A DNA stretch of 64,000 nt from Okeania sp. SIO2C9 (GCF_010672455.1 NZ_JAAHGO010000041.1:1-64000); one strand, 5' to 3'. Shown: positions 17,550 to 26,165, counted from the stretch's first letter. The notes: a model not told the origin generated them from the letters alone. Numbers and translations are program-made.

Positions 17550-18998
17550 TTACTCCTTTGCAACATTCCGGCCAGCTATACGACCAAATACAAGGCAGTC
17601 TGTTATGGCTAAGGTACTTAATCTACAAGCACCATGAACACCACCTGTTACTTCTCCAGCCGCATATAAACCCTTAATTGGTTTCTCCTTTGAATTAAGC
17701 ACCTGTGCATCTGCATTAATTTTGAGTCCACCCATTGTATGATGAACCTTTGGGTATAAACGTACGCCATAAAATGGAGGTTTTAATGGTTTGCTACCTT
17801 CAAGAATAGGTTTGCCCAATGCCACATCACACTGAGTCTCAACATAAGTATTGTATTCAAGTAGTGTTTCACATAAAGTCTTAACAGGGATGTTATATGC
17901 CTCAGCTAAAGTCTCTAAAGTCTCAAATTTTTTCACAACACCACGCCTCAAAGCACTTTTAATACTTTTTCCAGCTAATTCGACTCCTTGGGAATCTGCA
18001 ATACCAACACTTGGCTGTGAGAGTTCAAACATGGCATCTGTACAGGTTTTTCTATCTGCTAATTCATTAACAAATCGTTTACCTGTGGCTACATCAACCA
18101 TAAATCCATATTGGAATACAGCGTAACTAGCAAAAATTGGAGCCGTACCATAAGATTTCTCGTCAGGCGAAGTCCAAGGGGCAAGTTGAATATAGTTTAA
18201 ATTGACTGTTTGAGCATCTAGTGCTACAGCTTGTAACATTCCTTGGGCAGTAGTGTTAGGTATATTCGTATGATCAACTTCAGCATTGAGACGCCGATCA
18301 TATTTGATTCTGAATGAAATATCCCCCGAAAAACCACCAGTAGCTAAGACAACTCCTTTTCGTACTTTAATATATTCCAGAGAAAGTGTTGATTTTTGTT
18401 GAACAGACTGAATAACCACACCAGTGATTTCATTCTTTTCATTGGTAAGGAATTCTCTAAAACTTGTATTAGGTTTAATCTTACCATCTAAGCTTTTGAA
18501 TTTAGCCAACATCGGTTTAATAATTCCCTTGCCAGAGTCATCACAAGGTGTATAACTACGAGGCATTGAATGCCCACCAAATTTATCTACACGATCTTGG
18601 AAACAACATCCAATGTCTTCAACAAGCCATTGAAAAACCTCATTTGCTTGATTAGCCAAGATATTTACTAGTTTTTCATCGCAATAACCACGTCCTGCTT
18701 TTAACATATCTCGCATAAGTAAATCAGGAGAATCAACTAATCCATTTTCACCTTGAAAATTCGGATTAACTATTGCTAAAACTCCATCACTAAATAAAGA
18801 ATTACCACCGCAATGATTTTGCTTTTCTAAAACCATTACGGATGCTCCTACTTCTCTAGCAGAAATGGCGGCGGCTAAACCGGCAAAACCACTACCGAGC
18901 ACAATGACATCTACCTCATTATTCCATTTATGTAAATTTTTCTCAGATTCCTTATATTTATCTTGCTGTGAATTAAGCATTATTAATGATATGTTCAT
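17550..18998 (-). CDS. FAD-dependent oxidoreductase, fumarate-reductase/urocanate-reductase type
   Basis: A 482-aa single-domain flavoprotein of the fumarate reductase/3-ketosteroid dehydrogenase superfamily. The FAD motif is VIVLGSGFAGLAAAISA (about 31-47) with LEKQNHCGGNS following. The C-terminal VHHTMGGLKINADAQVL and GLYAAGEVTGGVHGACRLS segments are typical of soluble reductases that reduce an activated C=C bond. No heme domain or FMN-binding domain is fused. Its ATG overlaps the TGA of the upstream PhyH fragment (ATGA), a sign of translational coupling in an operon. An alternative start at Met7 is possible. Confidence 0.88.
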   Translation of the reverse strand: MNISLIMLNSQQDKYKESEKNLHKWNNEVDVIVLGSGFAGLAAAISAREVGASVMVLEKQNHCGGNSLFSDGVLAIVNPNFQGENGLVDSPDLLMRDMLKAGRGYCDEKLVNILANQANEVFQWLVEDIGCCFQDRVDKFGGHSMPRSYTPCDDSGKGIIKPMLAKFKSLDGKIKPNTSFREFLTNEKNEITGVVIQSVQQKSTLSLEYIKVRKGVVLATGGFSGDISFRIKYDRRLNAEVDHTNIPNTTAQGMLQAVALDAQTVNLNYIQLAPWTSPDEKSYGTAPIFASYAVFQYGFMVDVATGKRFVNELADRKTCTDAMFELSQPSVGIADSQGVELAGKSIKSALRRGVVKKFETLETLAEAYNIPVKTLCETLLEYNTYVETQCDVALGKPILEGSKPLKPPFYGVRLYPKVHHTMGGLKINADAQVLNSKEKPIKGLYAAGEVTGGVHGACRLSTLAITDCLVFGRIAGRNVAKE

Positions 18999-19210
18999 TC
19001 ATAAAATTTATCACTAGCCACAATAGCTTTTTGCTCAGGATTAGACAAGTGAGCTACACGGCTTTCATTATTTCGAGTAGGAAGATTATTAACACTATTA
19101 TACCACATAATAATAGCTCTACGTTGATAAGGTGAAATATTTGGCTGTGAAGCATGAAGTAAGTTTACAGGAATGAGAGAGATAGTTTGAAATAAAAGGA
19201 TCGATTTCAT
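18995..19210 (-). pseudogene. Truncated PhyH-family dioxygenase (C-terminal fragment)
   Basis: The 71-codon frame keeps only the C-terminus of a PhyH-like protein: NLLHASQPNISPYQRRAI carries the distal iron-binding His and the Arg, but the HxD half of the triad is absent. An in-frame stop lies just upstream, where an ATATCAAATCCGG repeat begins (19220). The 3' end overlaps the next gene by ATGA, so the original gene was a regular member of the operon. Confidence 0.75.
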
Positions 19211-19332
19211 CTGTCAGGCTTTTAATATCAAATCCGGTAGCATCGGTGTTATTCAGTATTAAAGAACTGTAGGGGCGAATGGCCATTCGCCCTTACACAT
19301 GGAGCAAGTCCTGCTTGATGGTATTTATCTGC

Positions 19333-19539
19333 TAGTGCCGCTACGCGGAAGTTAAAAGTCAAAATTCATGCATCGAGTGCTAATTGGCGAGGTGTCCTAC
19401 GGGGCGCCTACTGTGCGGAAGTAATTCCGCACACAGCCCCTCCAGAATGTAAGACGCATATCTGACAGTCAATCATTTTTGATTTGTAATTGTTTTGGGA
19501 TTTTGTAACTGGTCAGTTATTTCCGCCATCCTGCACTAG
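19333..19539. repeat. 207-bp direct repeat, copy 1
   Basis: Runs from TAGTGCCGCTACGCGG to CCATCCTGCACTAG and reads the same, base for base as far as I can compare, at 31983-32189. Perfect identity suggests a recent duplication. It has no recognised coding content. Confidence 0.8.
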
Positions 19540-19587
19540 GCACATTACAATAGCTGCCGATTCTGATACCATATGTTTAAATTAGTC

Positions 19588-19705
19588 AGGACTTACGCAA
19601 ATTGACTTTTAAACCACCATTTGTAGGGGCGCGATTCGGAGCTTTGCGAAACGCAAATGGTATTCGCCCTCGCTATATGTAAAGTCTCTAGGTAAGTCCT
19701 GTTAG
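19588..19705. repeat. MITE with CAGGACTTACGCA ends
   Basis: Starts CAGGACTTACGCAAAT and ends TAAGTCCTG, the terminal repeats of the transposase remnants at 15.2 and 29.4 kb. The interior carries a GTAGGGGCG...ATTCGCCCTCGC palindrome. It is a likely non-autonomous derivative of that IS. Confidence 0.7.
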
Positions 19706-19733
19706 TTTCTTTCATTTAATGATTGCAATTAAA

Positions 19734-21056
19734 TTAACTCAAGCTAGGTTGATTCATCAATTCAAGCAGACTGCTTACATTTGATAAACTTATGCAATTC
19801 CAAACCATTTCCTCCAAATCAGTTGCTCGTTTTTCTGACAACTCACCTTTGGTTAAAGCTCGAAACTTTTCTTTTAATTCTTCATCCGTGGGTGGCTCAG
19901 TTGATGCCCATTTTTCCTCAATATCACCAGAATCATAAGTCATTCCACTGTATGTTTTGATAATTACCCTTGCAAATCGCTGATTGGGATAAATACTGGT
20001 AAATTTTTCTTCTTCAATAGTCTCTATACAATCATACAAATGAGCAACAATATCACTTTTAAATGCGGCTTCAAATGTTGTTGCTCTGCCTAATTCACCA
20101 TAAACGAGTATAGCCGCCACTGCAAATTTAAGATTAAATTGAGCTTCCTCGGTATTTTTTGGCATAGGCATATTTCTTTCCTTGGTTGCCACAGCAAAGG
20201 AATGAACTTTGATAGACGTAATACTTTTAAAATCTTCTTTCAGATGATCTCTAAGTACTAATGCCGCATCCATACCTGCTTGCATCCACCGACAAACGGT
20301 ATAAGGTTTGTAATAAGATTTAGATAATTGCCAATGTTGTCCTAAATCATCCCAAATATCGGCTACTTCTTTTTCCTCGATATTGAAAGTGGGCGCTCCT
20401 GTAAAACCTTGTCTAGCTAACAATGCAGAGGTAACCCCTTCCATTGCTGCCCAACCAGCACCAGTTCTCACCATAGTGGGATAACCAACGGTTTTGGGAA
20501 TGGGTGCAACAGGCGCTACATATTCAGCTATACCAAGAGCGTGTTCCGTTTCAGAGGGACTCAATGATAACAGACGAGATGCGATCGCAGCACTACCTAT
20601 AATATTCCAAGTACAAGCGGTATGAGCTTTACTACTATCTCTCTTATTTAAAGCTATTCCTGCTCTGAAAGCTATTTCAAAGCCCATAATCCATGATGTC
20701 AAAAGTTCCTTTCCTGTAGCATTGGGGGTAACTGTAGTTAATAAAGTAGCTAATAAAGTAGCCCCAGCTGTACCCCTAGCGAGGGGATGTCCTCCATAAA
20801 TACCCATAGCATCGGTAGTCATCCCATTAGCAAATACTGCCGCAGGTAGAGATACTTCCCTACCATCAAGCCATAAAAACCCGCCTTTACCACCATAAGT
20901 CGCCACTACATATTCATTCACAATGTGGGAAAGTTTGGTGTTGTGACCAATTATTGCCGCTCCCAAAGTATCAATTAAGCTACGAATTCCTTCTCGTTGG
21001 ATTGCTTCTGGAATCTCTTCTAACTTAAGTTGATGAATAAAATTGATTACTTGCAT
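19734..21056 (-). CDS. MmgE/PrpD family protein
   Basis: A 440-aa member of the MmgE/PrpD superfamily (2-methylcitrate dehydratase, cis-aconitate decarboxylase, epimerases). Recognisable segments are SLIDTLGAAIIGHN near residue 25, the VFANGMTTDAMGIYGGHP stretch around 93-110 and GAGWAAMEGVTSALLARQGF near 200. Its substrate is probably a branched di- or tricarboxylate or a sugar-like acid, judged from the family only. No propionate or methylcitrate genes are nearby, so a PrpD role proper is unlikely. It is 16 bp after the DRE-TIM aldolase gene, so co-transcription is likely. Confidence 0.87.
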   Translation of the reverse strand: MQVINFIHQLKLEEIPEAIQREGIRSLIDTLGAAIIGHNTKLSHIVNEYVVATYGGKGGFLWLDGREVSLPAAVFANGMTTDAMGIYGGHPLARGTAGATLLATLLTTVTPNATGKELLTSWIMGFEIAFRAGIALNKRDSSKAHTACTWNIIGSAAIASRLLSLSPSETEHALGIAEYVAPVAPIPKTVGYPTMVRTGAGWAAMEGVTSALLARQGFTGAPTFNIEEKEVADIWDDLGQHWQLSKSYYKPYTVCRWMQAGMDAALVLRDHLKEDFKSITSIKVHSFAVATKERNMPMPKNTEEAQFNLKFAVAAILVYGELGRATTFEAAFKSDIVAHLYDCIETIEEEKFTSIYPNQRFARVIIKTYSGMTYDSGDIEEKWASTEPPTDEELKEKFRALTKGELSEKRATDLEEMVWNCISLSNVSSLLELMNQPSLS

Positions 21057-21072
21057 TTTTAATGTCAGAGAT

Positions 21073-22059
21073 TTAAACAGTAACTTCTTGTGGTTGTAAA
21101 ATTTCTTCTATTGTCTTGTAACGTTTCCAAGGCAATTGTTGTAAAAAATCGATTGTTGTATTCCCATAACGTTCTAATAGAGGGGCTACCCATAATCCTG
21201 AAAGATTTTTACTACCTGCGAGGTATTGTAAATATCTTTGTTCAGGTAAAACAGGAACTTGGAGTATATGGAAAAGAGAGTTGAGATGTTGATATTGATA
21301 TAACTTCTCATTGTGAAAATGTTCCACAATAGCTAAAGCTTGATCAATTTTAGTATTACCTGCACCTAAACCATAGCCATTAATAGAACCATCAATTATA
21401 GTACATCCTGCTGCCATCGCTGCATGAGAGTTAGCAGAAGCCAAACCTAACATATCATGAGCATGAAAACCTAATACCCCATCCCATTCTTGACGTGCAG
21501 ACTTGATAAAAGAAAAAACTTCATCGGGTTGTGCTGCACCCCTAGAATCAGCAAAATAAAATATATCAAATACCTCTTTTGCTGTGGCTGCTAATTTAAC
21601 TGCGGATAATAATTCATCAGGGGTATAGACTGTAAAATTAGCAAAATTCAAGCTAGATAATATACCTAATTTTTTGATTTTTTCAGCTATCTTTATTGCC
21701 AGAGGAATTTCTTCTTTTACACTCACTACAATACGAATCAGATCAAGAAATTCACCCCTTGAATCTAATATTTCATCTACTTTTTCTTCGTAACATCTCA
21801 ACATTCCACCAACAGAGGCGGAGTTAACTTTTTCTTTTAAACTAGCTAATAAGGATGATGGACAAGTAGCAGTAAGCATACTTTCAGGATCTTCACTCAG
21901 ATAACCAACTTCAATAACATCTACACCAACTTTATCCATTCCAGTAACGACTTGGAAAACCTCACTTTCAGAAAAGTCCCAATTGTTAAGGAAACCTGCA
22001 TCTCTTAAGGTTACATCTATAGCGCTATGTTTTTGTAAAAAATTCATTTTTGATAACAA
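21073..22059 (-). CDS. DRE-TIM metallolyase/aldolase (HMG-CoA lyase-like)
   Basis: A 328-aa TIM-barrel protein of the HMGL-like superfamily. The DRE-type signature is D15-V-T-L-R19-D20 (IDVTLRDAGFLNNWDFS). Metal-binding HxH is H199/H201 (GFHAHDMLGLASAN), and GSINGYGLGAGNTKID matches the glycine-rich loop. It most resembles the 4-hydroxy-2-oxovalerate aldolase-like branch, whose members make or break C-C bonds next to pyruvate-derived enolates. The exact reaction is unknown. It lies 18 bp after the HpcH/HpaI gene and 16 bp before the PrpD gene, so two different aldolase folds are encoded side by side. Met5 is an alternative start. Confidence 0.85.
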   Translation of the reverse strand: MLSKMNFLQKHSAIDVTLRDAGFLNNWDFSESEVFQVVTGMDKVGVDVIEVGYLSEDPESMLTATCPSSLLASLKEKVNSASVGGMLRCYEEKVDEILDSRGEFLDLIRIVVSVKEEIPLAIKIAEKIKKLGILSSLNFANFTVYTPDELLSAVKLAATAKEVFDIFYFADSRGAAQPDEVFSFIKSARQEWDGVLGFHAHDMLGLASANSHAAMAAGCTIIDGSINGYGLGAGNTKIDQALAIVEHFHNEKLYQYQHLNSLFHILQVPVLPEQRYLQYLAGSKNLSGLWVAPLLERYGNTTIDFLQQLPWKRYKTIEEILQPQEVTV

Positions 22060-22077
22060 ATAATTATATCGATCGCT

Positions 22078-22890
22078 TTAGTCAACTGAAGCAACTAATT
22101 TTTTCTTGGTAATTTCAACTCTGGATTGATAAAAATCATTCCTTTGAGGATTCAAGTTTTTAAGACTTTCATAATATGCTATTTCTGTATTTAACATCAA
22201 TCTTACACCTTCAGATAAGTCTTGACACTTATCAATATTCAGTAAAAAATTAATGGTATTCAAATGATCCGCTTGGAACTCATTCTTGATAGAAATAGCA
22301 GTACGAGGATTTACAAAACCTCCCACAGAAATACTTTTCCCTTTTTTATGTACTGCGTCAATGATTTTTTTGCATATTTCTTGTACTTCTGGATCGTCAA
22401 CATTTTGTGTTCCCATTGAATTTGCTAAATCCCAGCGTCCTAACACCAGCATTTCTAGTTCATCAAAATAGGGACTATTGAGAATGATGTCAAGATTATT
22501 ATAAGTCTGAATTGATTCAATCATCATAGACAGTCTGGGCTTTTTATGATGTTTCTGACAAATTTCTTTAATAATTGTGACAAACTTTTCCAAGGCAAAC
22601 TCAGACTCTACCATTGGAGCTAAAAAAGATTCTACTCCAATCTCTAGCAAATTTCTAATTTCTGTTCTTGCTTCTACTCCACCAACTTTCATTAATACGG
22701 GTATATCATGGCTTCCTAATTGCTTGAGGTAAGCAATTTCTTCTAAGTCCATATTTTCCCATTCTGAACCAGCTTTAAACATTCTTAAACCGTAAGAGTT
22801 ATAAAGCTCATCAACCATTATATTTAAAGTTTTAGTCTCTAAATCTAGTGATTTTTTCAGCTCCAGTTCAGTTTTTTTCATCGCTTTCAT
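22078..22890 (-). CDS. HpcH/HpaI aldolase/citrate-lyase family protein
   Basis: A 270-aa (beta/alpha)8 protein of the HpcH/HpaI family. Features are a VLMKVGGVEARTEIRNLLE segment (about 66-84), MMIES with the metal-binding Glu (E125) and LGRWDLANSMG (about 150-160) with the metal-binding Asp. Members carry out reversible, divalent-metal-dependent aldol cleavage of 2-oxo acids or acyl-CoA-linked substrates. It lies 4 bp after the dehydrogenase-like gene and 18 bp before the DRE-TIM aldolase gene, supporting an operon. The substrate is unknown. Confidence 0.82.
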   Translation of the reverse strand: MKAMKKTELELKKSLDLETKTLNIMVDELYNSYGLRMFKAGSEWENMDLEEIAYLKQLGSHDIPVLMKVGGVEARTEIRNLLEIGVESFLAPMVESEFALEKFVTIIKEICQKHHKKPRLSMMIESIQTYNNLDIILNSPYFDELEMLVLGRWDLANSMGTQNVDDPEVQEICKKIIDAVHKKGKSISVGGFVNPRTAISIKNEFQADHLNTINFLLNIDKCQDLSEGVRLMLNTEIAYYESLKNLNPQRNDFYQSRVEITKKKLVASVD

Positions 22891-22894
22891 AATT

Positions 22895-23800
22895 TTAAAA
22901 ATTTCTCAAATAATTCGTAAGAGTCTCTACAACCATTTTAATTCTTCGTGTAAAGGATTCTTTAGTATACCAACCACGACGAGGTGTAATGATTAGATTA
23001 GGAAGTTGAAAATATTTTTCATCTTCACTCAGTAAGTCTATTCCAGCATAGGATAATTTGCCATCTTCCAAAGCCCACTTCAAAGCATTAAATTCGATCA
23101 ATTTATCAGGAGAAATATTAATCAATATAGCTCCTTTTTTGATTTGGGAAATATTCTGAAAATTTATGATATTCTTAGTATCTTGGTTTAAAGGTAGTGT
23201 CAGAAAAATAACATCACTTTCTGATAGTAAGGTATTCAAATCTGTTTGTATCCCTAAACTAGTAGTAAGCTGACTTCTATTACTATACTTAACTTTCATT
23301 TCAAAACCTTGAAGTATTTTAGCAATTCTTTTCCCAATATCACCCATTCCTATAATGCCTACTTTTTTGCCAGATAATTCCATACCTTGATGTTCAAACA
23401 ATTGAAAGTCACCCGATCTGACTTTAGTATTAAAATCAACAATTCTTTTAGCTGCCGAAAGCATTAAAGCTACAGCATGTTCAGCAACTGATGCACCTGT
23501 ATATTTGGGAGTGTTTACAACTTTTATGTTGTTTTTGTGACAATATTCCCGATCTATATAACTGGTTTCCGTTGTTGTTGCCAGTATAAATTCCAGTTGA
23601 GGAAGTTTTGATAAATTACTTGCATCTAAATTCATGAAAGTTGTTATCAAAATTTCTGTATCATTATGGGTCTCTAATATTTTTTCTAGGGAAAATGAAC
23701 CCGAATTATCCTGATACCAAACTACATTCACATGAGAAAGATGATTGAATATATCTTCTGGATAAGGCTCTCTATTATTTAAAAATAAGCATTTTTTCAT
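22895..23800 (-). CDS. D-2-hydroxyacid dehydrogenase-like protein with altered active site
   Basis: A 301-aa protein with the two-domain D-isomer-specific 2-hydroxyacid dehydrogenase fold and an intact NAD motif GMGDIG (151-156). Two of the three catalytic residues are changed: where the family has Arg (NxARG), this has P231 (INISPDKLIE), and where it has His (TPH), this has R274 (ITPRRGWYT). An acidic residue remains near 259-261. Normal oxidation or reduction of a 2-oxo acid by the standard mechanism is therefore doubtful; it may be repurposed or degenerate. It overlaps the methyltransferase stop by one base. Confidence 0.8.
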   Translation of the reverse strand: MKKCLFLNNREPYPEDIFNHLSHVNVVWYQDNSGSFSLEKILETHNDTEILITTFMNLDASNLSKLPQLEFILATTTETSYIDREYCHKNNIKVVNTPKYTGASVAEHAVALMLSAAKRIVDFNTKVRSGDFQLFEHQGMELSGKKVGIIGMGDIGKRIAKILQGFEMKVKYSNRSQLTTSLGIQTDLNTLLSESDVIFLTLPLNQDTKNIINFQNISQIKKGAILINISPDKLIEFNALKWALEDGKLSYAGIDLLSEDEKYFQLPNLIITPRRGWYTKESFTRRIKMVVETLTNYLRNF

Positions 23801-24414
23801 TATTTTTTACTTTCAGGAATAGCAAATACCCAGTAATGTGCGTTTGATTCCTCTCCTAAATAAGGTTTATTCATTCTGCAATCTATTAATTTTAATTCTC
23901 CAAGTTGCTCTAATTCTTTATAATAACCTTCAAAATTATAAGTCTCACAAAAAACCAATCTTGTACTCATTAAAATTATGCCTCCTGGTTTTGTTACTTC
24001 CATCAGCCATCTTAATGCAGTCGGCTTTACTAAGTCAAATGAAAATACACCACAACAAATAGTTAAATCATATTGATGATGGAAAAAAAAGGGTGGTTTT
24101 TTATTCAAATCACACCAACCCATCAAGTATTGATATGCGCCTGTTTCATAGGCTAACTTTACCATCTCATGAGAAAAATCTACCCCATCAATATAAGAAA
24201 ATCCCTCTTTGCGTAATTTAACTCCAAGCAAACCTGTACCACATCCGGCATCTAAAACCTTAAGCTCAGATTTGTTACTGTAATCTATTACTTGCTGATT
24301 TACAACTTCCATGAGATATTCTACGATGTAGCTTGGAGCATAATAATTTCTATTTTTAACATCTACATTGTATGTGGAAGCCCATTTATCATATCGTTCT
24401 TGGTGATTGATCAT
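23800..24414 (-). CDS. Class I SAM-dependent methyltransferase
   Basis: A 204-aa Rossmann-type methyltransferase. Motif I is VLDAGCGTGLLG (53-64), followed by an acidic GVDFSHEM (about 77-84) for ribose binding and DLTICCGVFSFD as motif II. The size is that of small-molecule O-, N- or C-methyltransferases. It is the second gene of the minus-strand run, 42 bp after the enolase-superfamily gene and overlapping the next by one base. The substrate is unknown, but its place between catabolic-type enzymes suggests methylation of a pathway intermediate. Confidence 0.85.
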   Translation of the reverse strand: MINHQERYDKWASTYNVDVKNRNYYAPSYIVEYLMEVVNQQVIDYSNKSELKVLDAGCGTGLLGVKLRKEGFSYIDGVDFSHEMVKLAYETGAYQYLMGWCDLNKKPPFFFHHQYDLTICCGVFSFDLVKPTALRWLMEVTKPGGIILMSTRLVFCETYNFEGYYKELEQLGELKLIDCRMNKPYLGEESNAHYWVFAIPESKK

Positions 24415-24456
24415 CTATATTATATGTTGTTTAGAAAATACTTTTAGAAAAAATTA

Positions 24457-25572
24457 CTATGATTTAGTATAAACGGCAATGGGTTCACCTAATATTTCCA
24501 TAATCGGTTCTATGCCTAAACCTGGTGTTTCTGGTGGAATACCTGTACCCTTTTTGTAAGTATAGCCACCTTTGGCAGGAATGACGGTATGTAATCTAGT
24601 AGAGTCTGAAGTCGCTAAACGATATCTGAGGGGAGTAGCAACGGCCAAATGTATCGCACCTGTGCCTCCTATGACGCTACCGCCTGTTTCTTCTATATTC
24701 ATACGAAGTCCAGTGGCCAGACAAAAATCTCGCATTTGACGGGCTTTAGTTAACCCTCCAACTCTTCCAATTTTAATATTGATAGCTTGTGCCACACCTT
24801 CTCGTTGAGCCAATAATAAATCTTGAAAAGTGTGAATGCACTCATCTAAAATAATGGGGTGTTGAGTTAGGCGACGCACGGCTAAACATTCTTCCAATGT
24901 TTCACAGGGTTGCTCAAAATATACTGTTTTATCATTGATAGAATTCATAATTTGAATAGCATGATCTGGCAACCAAGCACGATTAGCATCTATGGTAATC
25001 TTTTCCTGTGGCTGTAATTCTGCCATGATTGCTTGAATACGGGAAATATCAAGGGAAACCTCCCCACCAATTTTAGGAGAAAAAATATGATATCCTTGAT
25101 CTCTTCGTTGTTTGAGATCGGCAACCATTTCTTCTGGTGTACCATTGGCAAAAGCCCCTATTAAATCAGCGTGTTCGCTAAAACGTCCTCCCAGCAGTGT
25201 ATGGAGGGGCAAATTAGCATATTTACCTAATATATCCCAACAAGCTACATCAATAGCAGACTTGACATATAAATGTCCTTTGAGAGTTAAGTCCATAAGA
25301 TGATTTATGTTCTCTAACTCAAGGGGATTAGCTCCTATTAGTATAGGAGCTAATTGAGCCATTCCTGCCTTTATTCCTCCAGCAAAAGCAGGTAAGTAAG
25401 ATGGTCCAAAAGGACAGGATTCACCCCAACCTACGATACCATCACTGGTTGTAATAGCGACAATAATGCTGTCCATTTTGTCCACAAATAAACGTCCACC
25501 TGAAATTCGATATGGCTTAATTAATGGTAATTCTACTTCGTAAATATTGATCTCACAAATTTTTATTGTCAT
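24457..25572 (-). CDS. Enolase-superfamily enzyme (MLE subgroup, cis-3-hydroxyproline dehydratase-like)
   Basis: A 371-aa mandelate racemase/muconate lactonising-type protein. Visible catalytic and metal residues are K167 (FSPKIGGEV), D195 (TIDANRAW), E220 (YFEQPCE), D243 (LDECIH) and K267 (NIKIGRVGG), the Lys-D-E-D-Lys set of the MLE subgroup. The first Lys of the usual KxK motif is Ser. The GWGESCPFGPSYLPAF stretch and the loop after it resemble cis-3-hydroxy-L-proline dehydratases more than cycloisomerases, which is a similarity judgement from memory. The gene heads the minus-strand run; a tandem inverted-repeat array lies upstream. Confidence 0.85.
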   Translation of the reverse strand: MTIKICEINIYEVELPLIKPYRISGGRLFVDKMDSIIVAITTSDGIVGWGESCPFGPSYLPAFAGGIKAGMAQLAPILIGANPLELENINHLMDLTLKGHLYVKSAIDVACWDILGKYANLPLHTLLGGRFSEHADLIGAFANGTPEEMVADLKQRRDQGYHIFSPKIGGEVSLDISRIQAIMAELQPQEKITIDANRAWLPDHAIQIMNSINDKTVYFEQPCETLEECLAVRRLTQHPIILDECIHTFQDLLLAQREGVAQAINIKIGRVGGLTKARQMRDFCLATGLRMNIEETGGSVIGGTGAIHLAVATPLRYRLATSDSTRLHTVIPAKGGYTYKKGTGIPPETPGLGIEPIMEILGEPIAVYTKS

Positions 25573-25652
25573 GTTTGAATTTTGTTGTTAACTCAAAAAT
25601 AATAGCTTAAATCATTGACTAAAACTTAAGTAAGAAAGTGGTAAATAACAGG

Positions 25653-26094
25653 AGTAGTGGCGTGACACAGCTAAAACTGTGGATTAGATTTTTTCCTATA
25701 ATTCTGGTTATGGCAAGGTTTGACCATTTTTTTTCTAATACACCATTTAAGGTGTTTCACGCCAGTAGTGTCGTATCAAGCTGAAAATGTGTTATTAAAT
25801 TTTTGAGTATAATTCTTGCTCTGACTAAGGTTTGGAGAATTTTCCTAAAACACTATTTCAAGCTTGACACGACAGTAGTGGCGTTTCAAGCTAAAAATAG
25901 GGTAATAGGAAAATGGCAAAATCTATATAATACATTGTTTTTGTCGAAAATTCTAATACAACATTTAAGGCTTGACACGACAGTAGTGGCGTGTCAAGCT
26001 GAAAATAGGGTAATAGGAAAATGACAAAATCTATATAATACATTGTTTTTGTCGAAAATTCTAATACAACATTTAAGGCTTGACACGACAGTAG
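25653..26094. repeat. Tandem array of four inverted-repeat-bounded units (108-111 bp)
   Basis: Four head-to-tail units start with AGTAGTGGCGTGTCAAGCT-like sequence at 25653, 25764, 25874 and 25982. Each ends with AAGGCTTGACACGAC-like sequence, the inverted complement of the start. Units 3 and 4 are almost identical; 1 and 2 are diverged. The array ends with AGTAG at 26090-26094, touching the 71-bp nicotinamidase repeat. It lies just upstream of the enolase-family gene. Confidence 0.88.
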
Positions 26095-26165
26095 TTAGAG
26101 TTGTTTTCATTATAACTTACTCAACTAAAGAATAGTATAAATAATTTTAGCTGAATTTGATTTAT
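26095..26165 (-). repeat. 71-bp direct repeat: nicotinamidase 5' end relic (copy B)
   Basis: Matches 15142-15212 with about eight differences, including the start codon and upstream region of the nicotinamidase-like gene. Here the gene body is missing: reading on the minus strand, the tandem array begins after five codons. Confidence 0.8.

Larger units (their letters stand above)
19211..19733. other. Repeat block splitting the minus-strand pathway operon
   Basis: Three repeats abut: an ATATCAAATCCGGTAGC repeat fragment (about 19222-19310), a 207-bp block (19333-19539) repeated exactly at 31983-32189, and a CAGGACTTACGCA...TAAGTCCTG element (about 19588-19705). No coding sequence is seen. The block sits between the MmgE/PrpD gene and the truncated PhyH gene and may break co-transcription. 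Confidence 0.7.

Noticed and set aside
19734-21056. prpD (2-methylcitrate dehydratase) assignment
   Set aside because: No prpB, prpC or other propionate genes nearby; the superfamily is functionally diverse, so only a family-level call is made.
25653-26094. Four regularly spaced units as a CRISPR array
   Set aside because: Units are 108-111 bp, contiguous and palindromic at their ends; there are no unique spacers and no cas genes nearby.
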